Origin: Victivallales bacterium
GTDB taxonomy: Bacteria; Verrucomicrobiota; Lentisphaeria; Oligosphaerales; Oligosphaeraceae
Reading direction: 5' to 3'
Length of the DNA stretch: 14,064 bases
Assembly: GCA_017964325.1 (NCBI GenBank)
Contig: JAGCSE010000332.1
Span: 1 to 14,064 of the forward strand
In this document: positions 1 through 7,500 of the stretch, one piece after another
How positions within the stretch are numbered: position 1 is the stretch's first letter
How the letters are laid out: each line of letters begins with the position of its first letter
Position numbers and translations under genes: made by a program
The notes under the pieces: model-generated
Database searches by the model: none
What the model was told of the DNA's origin: nothing
The model's input: the letters and a program-made list of their open reading frames with translations, nothing else

Positions 1-42
1 TAATGAGTAATGAGTAAAGAGTAATGAGTAATGAGTAATGAG
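1..42 (+). repeat. Tandem heptanucleotide repeat (TAATGAG x6)
   Basis: Six contiguous copies of the 7-mer TAATGAG, the third being TAAAGAG, run from the window edge into the first codons of the AAA-ATPase-like fragment. Each copy except the third supplies an ATG. ATGs in the upstream copies hit an in-frame TAA four codons later, and the last one (38) meets TGA after five codons. Only the ATG at 31 opens a long frame. The array may extend beyond the window edge. A unit length of seven is not a multiple of three, but copy-number change here would not shift the frame of the ATG at 31, because start and reading frame sit at the 3' end of the array. Confidence 0.85.
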
Positions 43-390
43 GGCTTTTATTTGAATTCTGGCAAGGATTTGTTTGTTGAAGCGTTGAATGGGCAGATTT
101 ACATGGACAAGACTGCGATGGTTGCCGAAATAAACGCTTTGGTGAATTCCCTGGAAAAATTTCTCTGTGTTTCTTGGGCACGTCGTTTCGGCAAATCCAT
201 GGCGATGGCAATGCTTGCCGCATATTATGGGGCTGATGAGGACTATCGTGCTCTATTCGAACCGCTGCTTTTGTCGAAATGTCCCAATTGGGACTGTTAT
301 CTGGGCAAATTCGATGTTCTCCGCCTGGTGATGACGGATTTGCTTTTAGTTTTTAGCTCCGCGAAAAGGGCAGCTATTTCTTCGCTGTGA
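31..390 (+). pseudogene. Truncated AAA-ATPase-like protein (PF09820 type), N-terminal remnant
   Basis: The 119-residue product matches the start of the AAA-ATPase-like/DUF1703 family, proteins of about 500-600 residues with an N-terminal P-loop region and a C-terminal PD-(D/E)XK nuclease-like domain. Visible marks are the YMDKT segment (residues 24-28), the family P-loop ARRFGKS (50-56) and the alignable stretch through LRLVMTD (97-103). Family similarity stops there; the last 15 or so residues look unrelated and the frame closes inside the 3' end of dacA, overlapping it by 17 bp. About 400 residues, including the rest of the ATPase and all of the nuclease, are missing, so it is called a decayed fragment. 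Relatives occur in many copies in Bacteroidota and Lentisphaerota genomes; their role is unclear. The start at 31 lies inside the heptamer array, and no clear ribosome site is separate from it. Confidence 0.75.
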
Positions 391-1609
391 CCCATTTCAT
401 GATGTTCTCCAGCAGGGCGTTGCGTGCGGCGCCGGTTTCGCAGCCGAGGATGACGACGATGAATTCGCCCGCTTCGTTTTCTGCGTGTGTGACGACGCAG
501 CAGCCCGCACGGCGCGTATAGCCGGTCTTGATGCCGTCAACGCCGTACTTGCCGAGGAGAGGCGTATGGCCGCGGAAATGGGTCGGCTTTTCAACGCCGG
601 TGGTCAGGGGGATGACGGGCGTTTTTACCCACTGGCGGGCCAAATCGTGCTTCCACAGCTCTTTGGCGAGCTTGACGAGATCGCGCGGTGTTGAGACGTT
701 GTCTTTGTCGGGAGTTTCACCGGGCAGGCCATGGGCGTTGAAATACTGCGTGTTTTTCATGCGCAGCTTCTTGGCCTTGGCGTTGGCCTTCTTTGCGAAG
801 CCTTCCGTCGTGCCGCCGCCGATGAATTCGCCTGCACAGGCGGCGCAGTCATTGCAGCTGATGATGATCATGACACTGAGGAGTTCGCCGAGTTTGATTT
901 TCTGGCCGGGGATAAGGCAGGCTTTCGTGGGCGGTTCGGCCGCGGCCGCGGCGCTGATGGGGACCATTGTGTCCAATGTGATTTTGGGATTGGATTCAAG
1001 TTCTTCCAATGCAAGAAGAAGCGTCATCATTTTGGTGACGGAGGCAATCGGGACCGGTTTTGTTGGATTTTGGCTCCAAAGCTCTTTTTTGCGTTTGACG
1101 TCATAGACAAGCACGCTGTAGTTCGGTTTGACGCCTTCAAACGGAATCTTTTGATTGATTTTGGGAAGCGAGATGAACGGCAACGGAGTGATATAGTCGC
1201 CATGGACGTAAATATCGAGTCCTTTGGGATTTGTGACGCTGACTTTGCTCCAGTCGCCTTCCGTGCCCAAGACTTTTACATTTTGTGCACGTTTGAGTCT
1301 GCCGATGGTGCGCGATAATTCCGAGGCTTCTAGCTTGAAATCCGTGCTTCGGAACAATTTGCTGCCGCCTTTCAGCATCTTGGTTAGGACATAGCCTTGG
1401 ATATCGGCCTGCGGGTTGATTTTTATCCATTCTCCTGACCTTTCACCAATTGTCACTTTCGCCCCCATGGGGAGCACGCCGACGATGGGATGTGAAACGG
1501 CCGGACCGAGCCGCATGTTGAGACCGTCCGTGTTAACTTGTCCTTCCTTCGCAAGAAGGGCGCCGCTGGAAATCATGAGGATGATGACGAGAGAAAGACG
1601 ATGTGACAT
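374..1609 (-). CDS. dacA: D-alanyl-D-alanine carboxypeptidase (peptidase S11) with two N-terminal SH3 domains
   Basis: This penicillin-binding serine carboxypeptidase trims the terminal D-Ala from peptidoglycan stem peptides in the periplasm. All three S11 motifs are present in the 411-residue product: SVTK at 190-193 (nucleophile S190), SCN at 251-253 and KTG at 361-363. Residues 1-20 form a signal peptide. Two bacterial SH3-like domains follow (about 22-80 and 85-140), so the catalytic domain starts near 160. The usual PBP5 C-terminal beta domain and amphipathic membrane anchor are absent; the protein ends shortly after the catalytic domain. The frame stays open to 1690, but the ATG at 1609 is preferred because it begins the signal peptide and has AAGGAA about nine bases upstream. 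An odd cluster of cysteines (C252, C255, C258) surrounds the SCN motif. The gene is divergent from tsaB; its promoter must lie in 1610-1700 but no strong hexamer pair was found. The symbol is by family, not proven orthology. Confidence 0.92.
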   Translation of the reverse strand: MSHRLSLVIILMISSGALLAKEGQVNTDGLNMRLGPAVSHPIVGVLPMGAKVTIGERSGEWIKINPQADIQGYVLTKMLKGGSKLFRSTDFKLEASELSRTIGRLKRAQNVKVLGTEGDWSKVSVTNPKGLDIYVHGDYITPLPFISLPKINQKIPFEGVKPNYSVLVYDVKRKKELWSQNPTKPVPIASVTKMMTLLLALEELESNPKITLDTMVPISAAAAAEPPTKACLIPGQKIKLGELLSVMIIISCNDCAACAGEFIGGGTTEGFAKKANAKAKKLRMKNTQYFNAHGLPGETPDKDNVSTPRDLVKLAKELWKHDLARQWVKTPVIPLTTGVEKPTHFRGHTPLLGKYGVDGIKTGYTRRAGCCVVTHAENEAGEFIVVILGCETGAARNALLENIMKWVTAKK

Positions 1610-1693
1610 GGTGATGGTTCCTTGTTGAATAATGAAATAAACTAATATACAATTTAATTCAACATACAGGAAAAACAAGCGGACAGTCAAATA

Positions 1694-1721
1694 TGGACAT
1701 TCACGTATGGATTGTTATATT
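1694..1721 (+). promoter_or_regulatory. Candidate sigma-70 promoter of tsaB-ybaK
   Basis: TGGACA (1694-1699) and TATATT (1716-1721) are separated by 16 bp, in front of tsaB and inside the divergent gap with dacA. A small inverted repeat, GCGCATGATGCGC (1741-1753), lies in the predicted leader just before the ribosome site. The match is fair, not strong. Confidence 0.35.
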
Positions 1722-1771
1722 AATGTGTATGAAAGCAACGGCGCATGATGCGCAGTCAAAAGGAAAAGAGC

Positions 1772-2422
1772 ATGATACAAGCATCAATTGATACATCGCT
1801 GTCCTGTGTGTTTGCGGTGGCGGACGGCGAACGAATATTGTTCAAGGGAAGTCTGGAGTCGGCAAGCCGTGAGAACGACCAGAAACTGCCGCCGTGGATG
1901 GTCAAGACTCTGGCTGATATCAACTTGGAATTACGGGATATTCGTCGATGGACGGTTGGCACGGGGCCTGGCAGCTTTGCAGGGCTTCGTTCTGGAATTG
2001 CTTTTATAAAAGGAATTTGCGCGGTGACGGGAGCGGAACTACGCGGCGTGCCGTCCGCGTTGGCGACGGCTGCTGCGGCGCGGAATGTCGCGATTGGAGG
2101 TCGAATCGGCGTGGTCATGGACGGTCGTTGCGGGCAGGTCATTTTCGTGCCTGTTCGCAACATGAAGCTGGACGGCGAGCCGGCGGCGTTGAATCCGGAG
2201 CAGTTGTTGGAAACGGTAAATGGCTGTGATGCGTGGATTACGCCGCAACCGACTCTCATACCGCCGCTTCCAGAGGAGATTCAAAGTTGTTTGCAGGTCG
2301 TTGAGGAGCTGGATCCATGCGTTCTGTTGCGGGACGACGTGGAGAGTTCGGCTTCCTGCGAACCGATTTATGTCCGCCAGGCCGTTTTCGTCCAGCCGAA
2401 GGAAGTGAAAAAAGTGCTTTGA
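1772..2422 (+). CDS. tsaB: tRNA threonylcarbamoyladenosine biosynthesis protein TsaB
   Basis: TsaB is the non-catalytic ASKHA-fold partner of TsaD. With TsaD and TsaE it transfers the threonylcarbamoyl group made by TsaC to A37 of ANN-decoding tRNAs, in the cytoplasm. The 216-residue product has the family N-terminal strand ending in IDTS (6-9) and the diagnostic GTGPGSFAGLRSG motif (63-75), which normally reads GPGSFTGLR. Its length is normal for the family. The frame is open from 1745, but the ATG at 1772 is chosen because AGGAAAAGAG (1761-1770) sits directly upstream and the translation then starts at the conserved first strand. The ybaK-like gene follows after 35 bp on the same strand, probably as one operon. 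TsaD, TsaC and TsaE are not in the window. Confidence 0.9.
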   Translation: MIQASIDTSLSCVFAVADGERILFKGSLESASRENDQKLPPWMVKTLADINLELRDIRRWTVGTGPGSFAGLRSGIAFIKGICAVTGAELRGVPSALATAAAARNVAIGGRIGVVMDGRCGQVIFVPVRNMKLDGEPAALNPEQLLETVNGCDAWITPQPTLIPPLPEEIQSCLQVVEELDPCVLLRDDVESSASCEPIYVRQAVFVQPKEVKKVL

Positions 2423-2457
2423 CAGAAGGTCCGAAGAGGCGTTTACAGGAGAATGCC

Positions 2458-2931
2458 ATGGCGATTGAAGCGGTAAAAGCGTATTTTTTGAAATACGGGA
2501 TGGCGGGCCGGATAAGGGAATTGGACGAATCTAGCGCGACGATCGAATTGGCGGCCCAGGTGTTGGGATGCGAGCCTTGCCGAATCGCGAAGACGCTTTC
2601 GTTTTTGGTGGATGGACAAGCCATTCTGATTGTCACGGCGGGCGACGCAAAAATCGACAATGCAAAATACAGGGCGCGATTCAAGGCAAAAGCGAAGATG
2701 CCGACGCCGGACGAAGTGGAGACGTTGATCGGCCATGCCGTCGGCGGCGTATGCCCGTTTGCCGTAAAGGATGGCGTCACGGTCTATCTTGATGTTTCGC
2801 TGAAACGGTTCACGACCGTTTTTCCCGCCTGTGGAAGCGGCAACAGCGCAATTGAACTGTCAATCGCGGAACTGGAGACATATTCAAACTATGTTGCCTG
2901 GATTGATGTCTGCAAGAATTGGCAGGCGTGA
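2458..2931 (+). CDS. YbaK/ProX-type aminoacyl-tRNA deacylase
   Basis: This 157-residue protein belongs to the YbaK/prolyl-tRNA-synthetase-associated domain family, free-standing editing enzymes that hydrolyse mischarged tRNA such as Cys-tRNA(Pro) or Ala-tRNA(Pro). Visible family marks are the conserved lysine in RIAKTL (K45), the GDAKID loop (62-67), the GGVCPF motif (96-101) and the YLDVSL strand (110-115). The protein is complete and single-domain. The frame is open from 2317, overlapping tsaB, but the start at 2458 is preferred: AGGAG (2447-2451) lies six bases upstream and the YbaK fold starts there. It follows tsaB by 35 bp, so both are likely cotranscribed, a pairing of tRNA modification with tRNA proofreading. 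The substrate (Cys, Ala or another) cannot be told from the sequence. Confidence 0.85.
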   Translation: MAIEAVKAYFLKYGMAGRIRELDESSATIELAAQVLGCEPCRIAKTLSFLVDGQAILIVTAGDAKIDNAKYRARFKAKAKMPTPDEVETLIGHAVGGVCPFAVKDGVTVYLDVSLKRFTTVFPACGSGNSAIELSIAELETYSNYVAWIDVCKNWQA

Positions 2932-2942
2932 GTGTTTTGCTG

Positions 2943-3359
2943 TTAATTGACTTGAAGCATCATTTTCAGCCGCTGGGCATCGTTCATGTCAAAGCCGAAT
3001 TTTTCATAAAAAGGAATTTTGTCAGGCTTCGCGCAAAGTTCGACAAAGATGTTTGTTCCCTTTATTCCGTTGTCGTTAATGAATTTCAGCAATTCATTGA
3101 TTAACATGCGTCCAATGCCTTTGTCTTGGTATTCCGGTCTGATGATGACGTCTTTGATGTAGTAATCCAACCCCATGTCGCCGTGCATTCTCGCCATGGC
3201 CACAATTTTATCGCCATCGAAAACGGAGACACGGAACAATGTATGCTCCATCGCAAGCCGTGTCTGTTCCAACGACGGGCCTTGTCCCCAGACCGTCTCC
3301 CATAATGTGATGAATTCCTCCGCACGCAATTCATTGTATTTTACAGTCAGGCCAGCCAT
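2943..3359 (-). CDS. GNAT-family N-acetyltransferase
   Basis: A complete 138-residue Gcn5-related N-acetyltransferase, which would move an acetyl group from acetyl-CoA to an amine on an unknown small molecule or protein in the cytoplasm. Motif A, the acetyl-CoA pyrophosphate-binding segment, is clear as RPEYQDKGIGRML (74-86) after the strand DVII (70-73). The C-terminal motif B region carries FYEKFGF (117-123), typical of the fold. No signal peptide or membrane segment is present. A purine-rich GAAGAA lies about six bases before the ATG at 3359, and a near-consensus promoter lies upstream at 3408-3436. The gene is convergent with the ybaK-like gene, with only 11 bp between stop codons and no visible terminator. 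The substrate cannot be named. Confidence 0.88.
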   Translation of the reverse strand: MAGLTVKYNELRAEEFITLWETVWGQGPSLEQTRLAMEHTLFRVSVFDGDKIVAMARMHGDMGLDYYIKDVIIRPEYQDKGIGRMLINELLKFINDNGIKGTNIFVELCAKPDKIPFYEKFGFDMNDAQRLKMMLQVN

Positions 3360-3407
3360 TGTTATTTCTTCAACAAGATAGTGTTTTATTCAAACATTTT
3401 CGGCATT

Positions 3408-3436
3408 ATTATACTGCCATGGTTTGAACAAGTCAA
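3408..3436 (-). promoter_or_regulatory. Near-consensus sigma-70 promoter of the GNAT gene
   Basis: On the minus strand TTGACT (3431-3436) and a perfect TATAAT (3408-3413) are separated by 17 bp. Transcription would start near 3401, giving a leader of about 40 bases. This is the best promoter match in the window. Confidence 0.75.
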
Positions 3437-3615
3437 TCCAGAAACGACAGCTTCAGGAGAATAAACAAGAAAGGCTTCTTTTTTTGATTGCGCTTTTTAT
3501 CGTAAAAAATCATTATTAATAACTTATTATGAATCATTGGTATTTTCAATGATTTTATATGACTTTTTGTTTTAGTTTTATAATAGATAATATTATATTA
3601 TAAATAATATTTAAA

Positions 3616-3643
3616 TTGATATTATCTTTTTGTATGCTATAGT
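3616..3643 (+). promoter_or_regulatory. Candidate promoter of the RhuM-like gene
   Basis: TTGATA (3616-3621) and TATAGT (3638-3643) with a 16-bp spacer lie at the end of the AT-rich region, about 47 bp before the start codon at 3690. The -35 hexamer overlaps the right arm of the 3585-3627 inverted repeat, so a protein or hairpin on that repeat could affect initiation; that link is inference. Confidence 0.5.
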
Positions 3644-3689
3644 ATTCATAAAATTCAAATGAATGAATCCTGTCTTGGGAGAAATAGCG

Positions 3690-4571
3690 ATGGAAAAGAC
3701 CAAGAACGAGATTGTCGTCTATCAGCCAGATGAGACAATTCGGCTGGAAGTGCGGCTGGAGAATGATACTGTATGGTTGACTCAAAGCCAGTTATGCGAA
3801 CTTTTCGGGGTTGTAAAATCGAATGTATCTTATCATTTGAAAAACATCTTCACTACGGGAGAACTCGCCTATGGAGCAACTGTTCAAAAAATTCGAACAG
3901 TTCGCAAGGAATCTGGTCGGAATGTTGTACGTGAACTTGAGTATTTCAATCTTGATGTCATCATTTCACTAGGGTATCGTATCAATTCTAAACTAGGCAT
4001 TCAATTTCGACAATGGGCGACTCATATACTTAAGGAGTTCATGCTTCGCGGTTATGCTCTCAATCAGCGGATGAATCAAATAGAGGATAAAGTTGACAGG
4101 AGGTTGGCAGAACATGACGGACGTATTTTTTCTCTTGAGGAGAAAGTGGATTTCTTTGTCCGGATATCGCTCCCACCCGTTCAAGGCGTGTTCTATGATG
4201 GACAGGTCTTTGATGCACGGGTGTTCGCCACACGGCATATCCTTTCTGCCAAGGAATCCATCTTCTTGATTGACAACTGGGTGGATGTCGTTACGTTGGA
4301 GATATTATCGAAGAAGGCGGCCGATGTGGCTGTTGAGATTGTGACGTCGAGACGGGGCAACCGATTGAGCATGGGCGATATCACCGACTTCAACGAACAA
4401 TATGGCGGGTTGACAGTCCGTGAAAGTGCGAATTTCCATGACCGCTTTCTGGTCATCGATGACAGGACGCTCTATCTTGTCGGGGCATCATTGAAGGATC
4501 TTGGCCGCAAATGCTTTGCATTTACGCAGTTGGATTCGTCTGAAATTCCACGGTTGAAATCGAGAATTTAA
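3690..4571 (+). CDS. RhuM-family protein with a C-terminal phospholipase-D-like motif
   Basis: The 293-residue product begins with a virulence-RhuM type domain (about 7-120). This contains a helix-turn-helix-like segment, LTQSQLCELFGVVKSNVSYHL (30-50), followed by the family's VVRELEYFNLDVIISLGYR block (79-97). A charged helical linker (about 125-158) with coiled-coil character follows. The C-terminal part (about 160-293) ends in HDRFLVID (250-257) and GASLKDLG (265-272), a single PLD-superfamily HxKx4D-like motif with arginine in the lysine position. RhuM-like proteins are found in genomic islands, and their biochemical role is not established. DNA binding plus a nuclease-like or ligand-sensing domain would fit a regulatory or defence function, but this is inference. 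The ATG at 3690 is preferred over 3663 because GGGAG (3677-3681) is eight bases upstream. It is convergent with the GH-A gene, 8 bp apart. The AT-rich leader suggests transfer. Confidence 0.82.
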   Translation: MEKTKNEIVVYQPDETIRLEVRLENDTVWLTQSQLCELFGVVKSNVSYHLKNIFTTGELAYGATVQKIRTVRKESGRNVVRELEYFNLDVIISLGYRINSKLGIQFRQWATHILKEFMLRGYALNQRMNQIEDKVDRRLAEHDGRIFSLEEKVDFFVRISLPPVQGVFYDGQVFDARVFATRHILSAKESIFLIDNWVDVVTLEILSKKAADVAVEIVTSRRGNRLSMGDITDFNEQYGGLTVRESANFHDRFLVIDDRTLYLVGASLKDLGRKCFAFTQLDSSEIPRLKSRI

Positions 4572-4579
4572 ATGCAATA

Positions 4580-7500
4580 CTATTCCGCCACGAGTTCGAA
4601 GAAGATGGCGGGGCCGTCCTGCAGGGAGGCGGTGTCGATGGATATATCCGCTTTTCCATTTTGTTCTGTCACAGGGAGTTGCTGATGGCGTTCACCGTTG
4701 AAGCCCAGTGCGAACAGTTTGAGACCGTTGGCGGGATGGGCCAATTGAAGTTGCAACTTTCCGCAACGGAGCAGGGCGGGGGGGCGGCCTGTACGAATGT
4801 TGGTGCGGCGGTCAGGCGAAAGTGTCATGTCATCGTTGACAACGATGGTGGAATAGATGACGACCATGCGTTTGGAAATCGTAAGCGGCTGATTGTCAAC
4901 GGAAATTAATGCGATGCAAGCAGCGGTGGACGTGCTGTTGACGGTCATCTGACCTAGTGGTTCTGGCTTGTTTGCCTCCATGCAGATGATTTCCGATTTA
5001 GGCGTGACGATTTTCAGTAAATGCTCTTTTGCACGCAGTGTAATCTCACCTGTATCACTTTGGAAAACAAGTTGTTCTGCATTAGTCTGATTGAACTTTG
5101 GCAGAATGCCCTGCGCTTTGAGACGTTGGATGAGAACGTCGATGGAAAACGAGCCGTTTGGATTGTCGATGAGATTGACGAACCAATCGGCGGCTTGGAC
5201 GGATGACGTGCCTTCAGGCAGAATCTGGCAGTCGGCTTTCTTGACGGCAGAAGATACGGCGGGCTTGCGGTCGGGAAAAGCAATGGAGAAGCCTGTCACA
5301 AGAGCCAGCGAACTCTGTTTCCCGTCAATGCCTCCTACTGACAAGTTATTTGTTTTCAACGATGAATCAGGAATGACAAGTTCGATACGGTGTGGTGAAC
5401 GTTTGACGTCTCCGCGTTGGAAAAGGCAGGCGGTGATAAAAATGTTGGCACGGACGACAGGATTATTGCCGCATGCGAAGCTGCTGATGGCCTGAGGTTT
5501 AATGGTATTCAGAAGTATTGGATTTTCATGGATTTGCAAAGCATTGAATCCTTGCAGGGCGGAATAGGCTCCCATGACTGCGCCGTTTTCATATTGATAT
5601 GGATTCCAGAAGCAGTGGTTGTATTCCGTGATGGTAAACGGGCGCCCCGCAATGCGGGAACTATTCGCTGCGCGCCAATAATTTACGGAGTCCGCCAGTG
5701 AACTGGTCTGGCCGACCATGCAATTCGGAGCCCCCCAGCCGCCAATCGGATGCTGGTAGTATGTGTTCATGCAGACAAATTGGCAGGATGACCAGCGGAC
5801 AGCAGTGTCGCCAATTTTCTTGGAAACGTTGAAATTGCCGAGAAGCCCCTTGTAACCTGTTGAACGGACGACTTTTTCGCACCATGCGTAGGAACGTTCG
5901 GCCAATGTAAGGCTGAATAGCGAGAAAGCATTTGCAAGTGCGCTCTTGCGGTCGCGTGGCGATGGCAGTTCCGCTTCTGTCAAAGGCTTGCCTTTCAATT
6001 CTTTCTGCAATTGCGGGGGAACGGTGTCTTTGTATTCTGCCGCAAGCCATTCGCGGAATTGGCGGCGAAGTTCGGACTTGAGGTCGGGGTAACGTGCAAG
6101 AATAGGTGCGATGCGTTCGAGACCAAGCTCCTGTTCGTTGTAGAATTCGATGAATGCGATGGCGGGATCATCCTTCCAGGCAAGATTTGTGCAGGGATTG
6201 ACGTGGTTGAGGACGGTTTGTGCGCCGTATGTGAAATGGTCTCGTATCCAAGCGTTTCCGAGATACATCTGTAGTTTGTGCATATCGCGTTCTTCAAACA
6301 GCTTGTTGCGTGGCGTGGCGTCGTCGTAAAGTCCGAATGAAAGCAAAGTTACATGAAGATAGATACCAGCTTGCCTGAGTTCGTTCAAGAGGAAATCCCA
6401 ACGGTCAAGCTGGGCTGGATTGATTTTCATGTCTTCATGGGAACCATTGCAGAGCGTGCGGTCGAAGGCGCCATGCGTGCGGAAGATACGGAAACCTTCA
6501 CGGCGAGCCTCCTGGGCAAAATCATGGGCCTTCTTTTTGAATTCTTCATCGGATTTAATCAAGAGCAGATTGGCGGGATAGCCGTTGAAACCCATGAGTT
6601 GCAATGGCTTGTCCGGTTGTTTTTCAAAGACGAGGTCACCGTTTTTTCCGATGATGGCGCGACCATATTTTCCTGCTGGTGCTTCGACTTGGCTGGAGAG
6701 GTCAAGTGCTGAATTTTCAATGACTTCTGAATGTCCGTAAAGATTAAACGGCTTCCAGTCGCCGTTTGTGGCGTAGTGGATGGGAGGCGTTGGCCTGCCG
6801 CATACGAACCGCCAGCCTTGGGAACCCGACAACACACGGATTGCCAAGACATTGCGTCCTTTTTCAATGGGAACATCCAGCACGATGTCGTCTGGCGTGA
6901 ACGCTTTGGAGACATTTCCGCGGGCGAGATTTTCGTAGATTTGATTGCCGTTGATGAAAACCTCCATCCACCAATCGGCGGCCATACCAAGGTGCATGAC
7001 ACCCGTTACATCACTTTCAAATACATTGAACAAAATGGCTTGCGACTTTTCCTTTACGGCGGCTTGCGATAATTCGGCGAGGTCGATGGCATTGTCCTTC
7101 AATGGCACATTTTTCGCTGCAAGTCCTTGGGGCAGTTCTGAATATGAAGATGGTACTGGCGTATTGAGGAAGACGGACCATTCAGGCGCGAGTTTGGTGA
7201 CTGGGAGATCGTGGTTTTCTACGAGGCTGATGTCATGGATGGAGGCCGTACCGTGCAGACGGCTCAAGTTGAAGGTCAATTTGGCGTTGGAATTGTCAGG
7301 ACGGTCTGAGGTGAAAATAGCGACGATGCGGTTGCGTCCCGCCTTGACGGGGCGGTCTTCCGTAAGGCCGATGGGCGAATAGGGAGGTTCGGCTTTTTGG
7401 TAGATGTGGCGCATTATGCCCGCCTGCGTGCAATCGACGGTGTAGAGCAGCCTGAAGGATGCGCCAGGCTTTAACTTAACATTTTGTGCCAGAAGAAGTT

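Larger units (their letters stand above)
3360..3689. other. Divergent intergenic region, very AT-rich, with two stem-loops
   Basis: A 330-bp stretch without a credible gene separates the GNAT gene and the RhuM-like gene, and holds a promoter for each. From about 3470 to 3660 the composition falls sharply to mostly A and T, unlike anything else in the window. Two inverted repeats are visible. AATCATTG (3532-3539) pairs with CAATGATT (3547-3554) around a 7-nt loop. AGATAATAT (3585-3593) pairs with ATATTATCT (3619-3627), with an alternative inner stem AATATTAT/ATAATATT (3589-3596 and 3604-3611). An antisense frame across 3555-3785 is low-complexity and overlaps the RhuM gene; it is not called. 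Confidence 0.7.

Noticed and set aside
2932..2942. Terminator between the ybaK-like and GNAT genes
   Set aside because: The gap is 11 bp with no stem-loop.
3555..3785. Minus-strand frame in the AT-rich leader
   Set aside because: It is low-complexity Ile/Asn/Tyr sequence caused by AT richness, and it overlaps the RhuM-like gene start.
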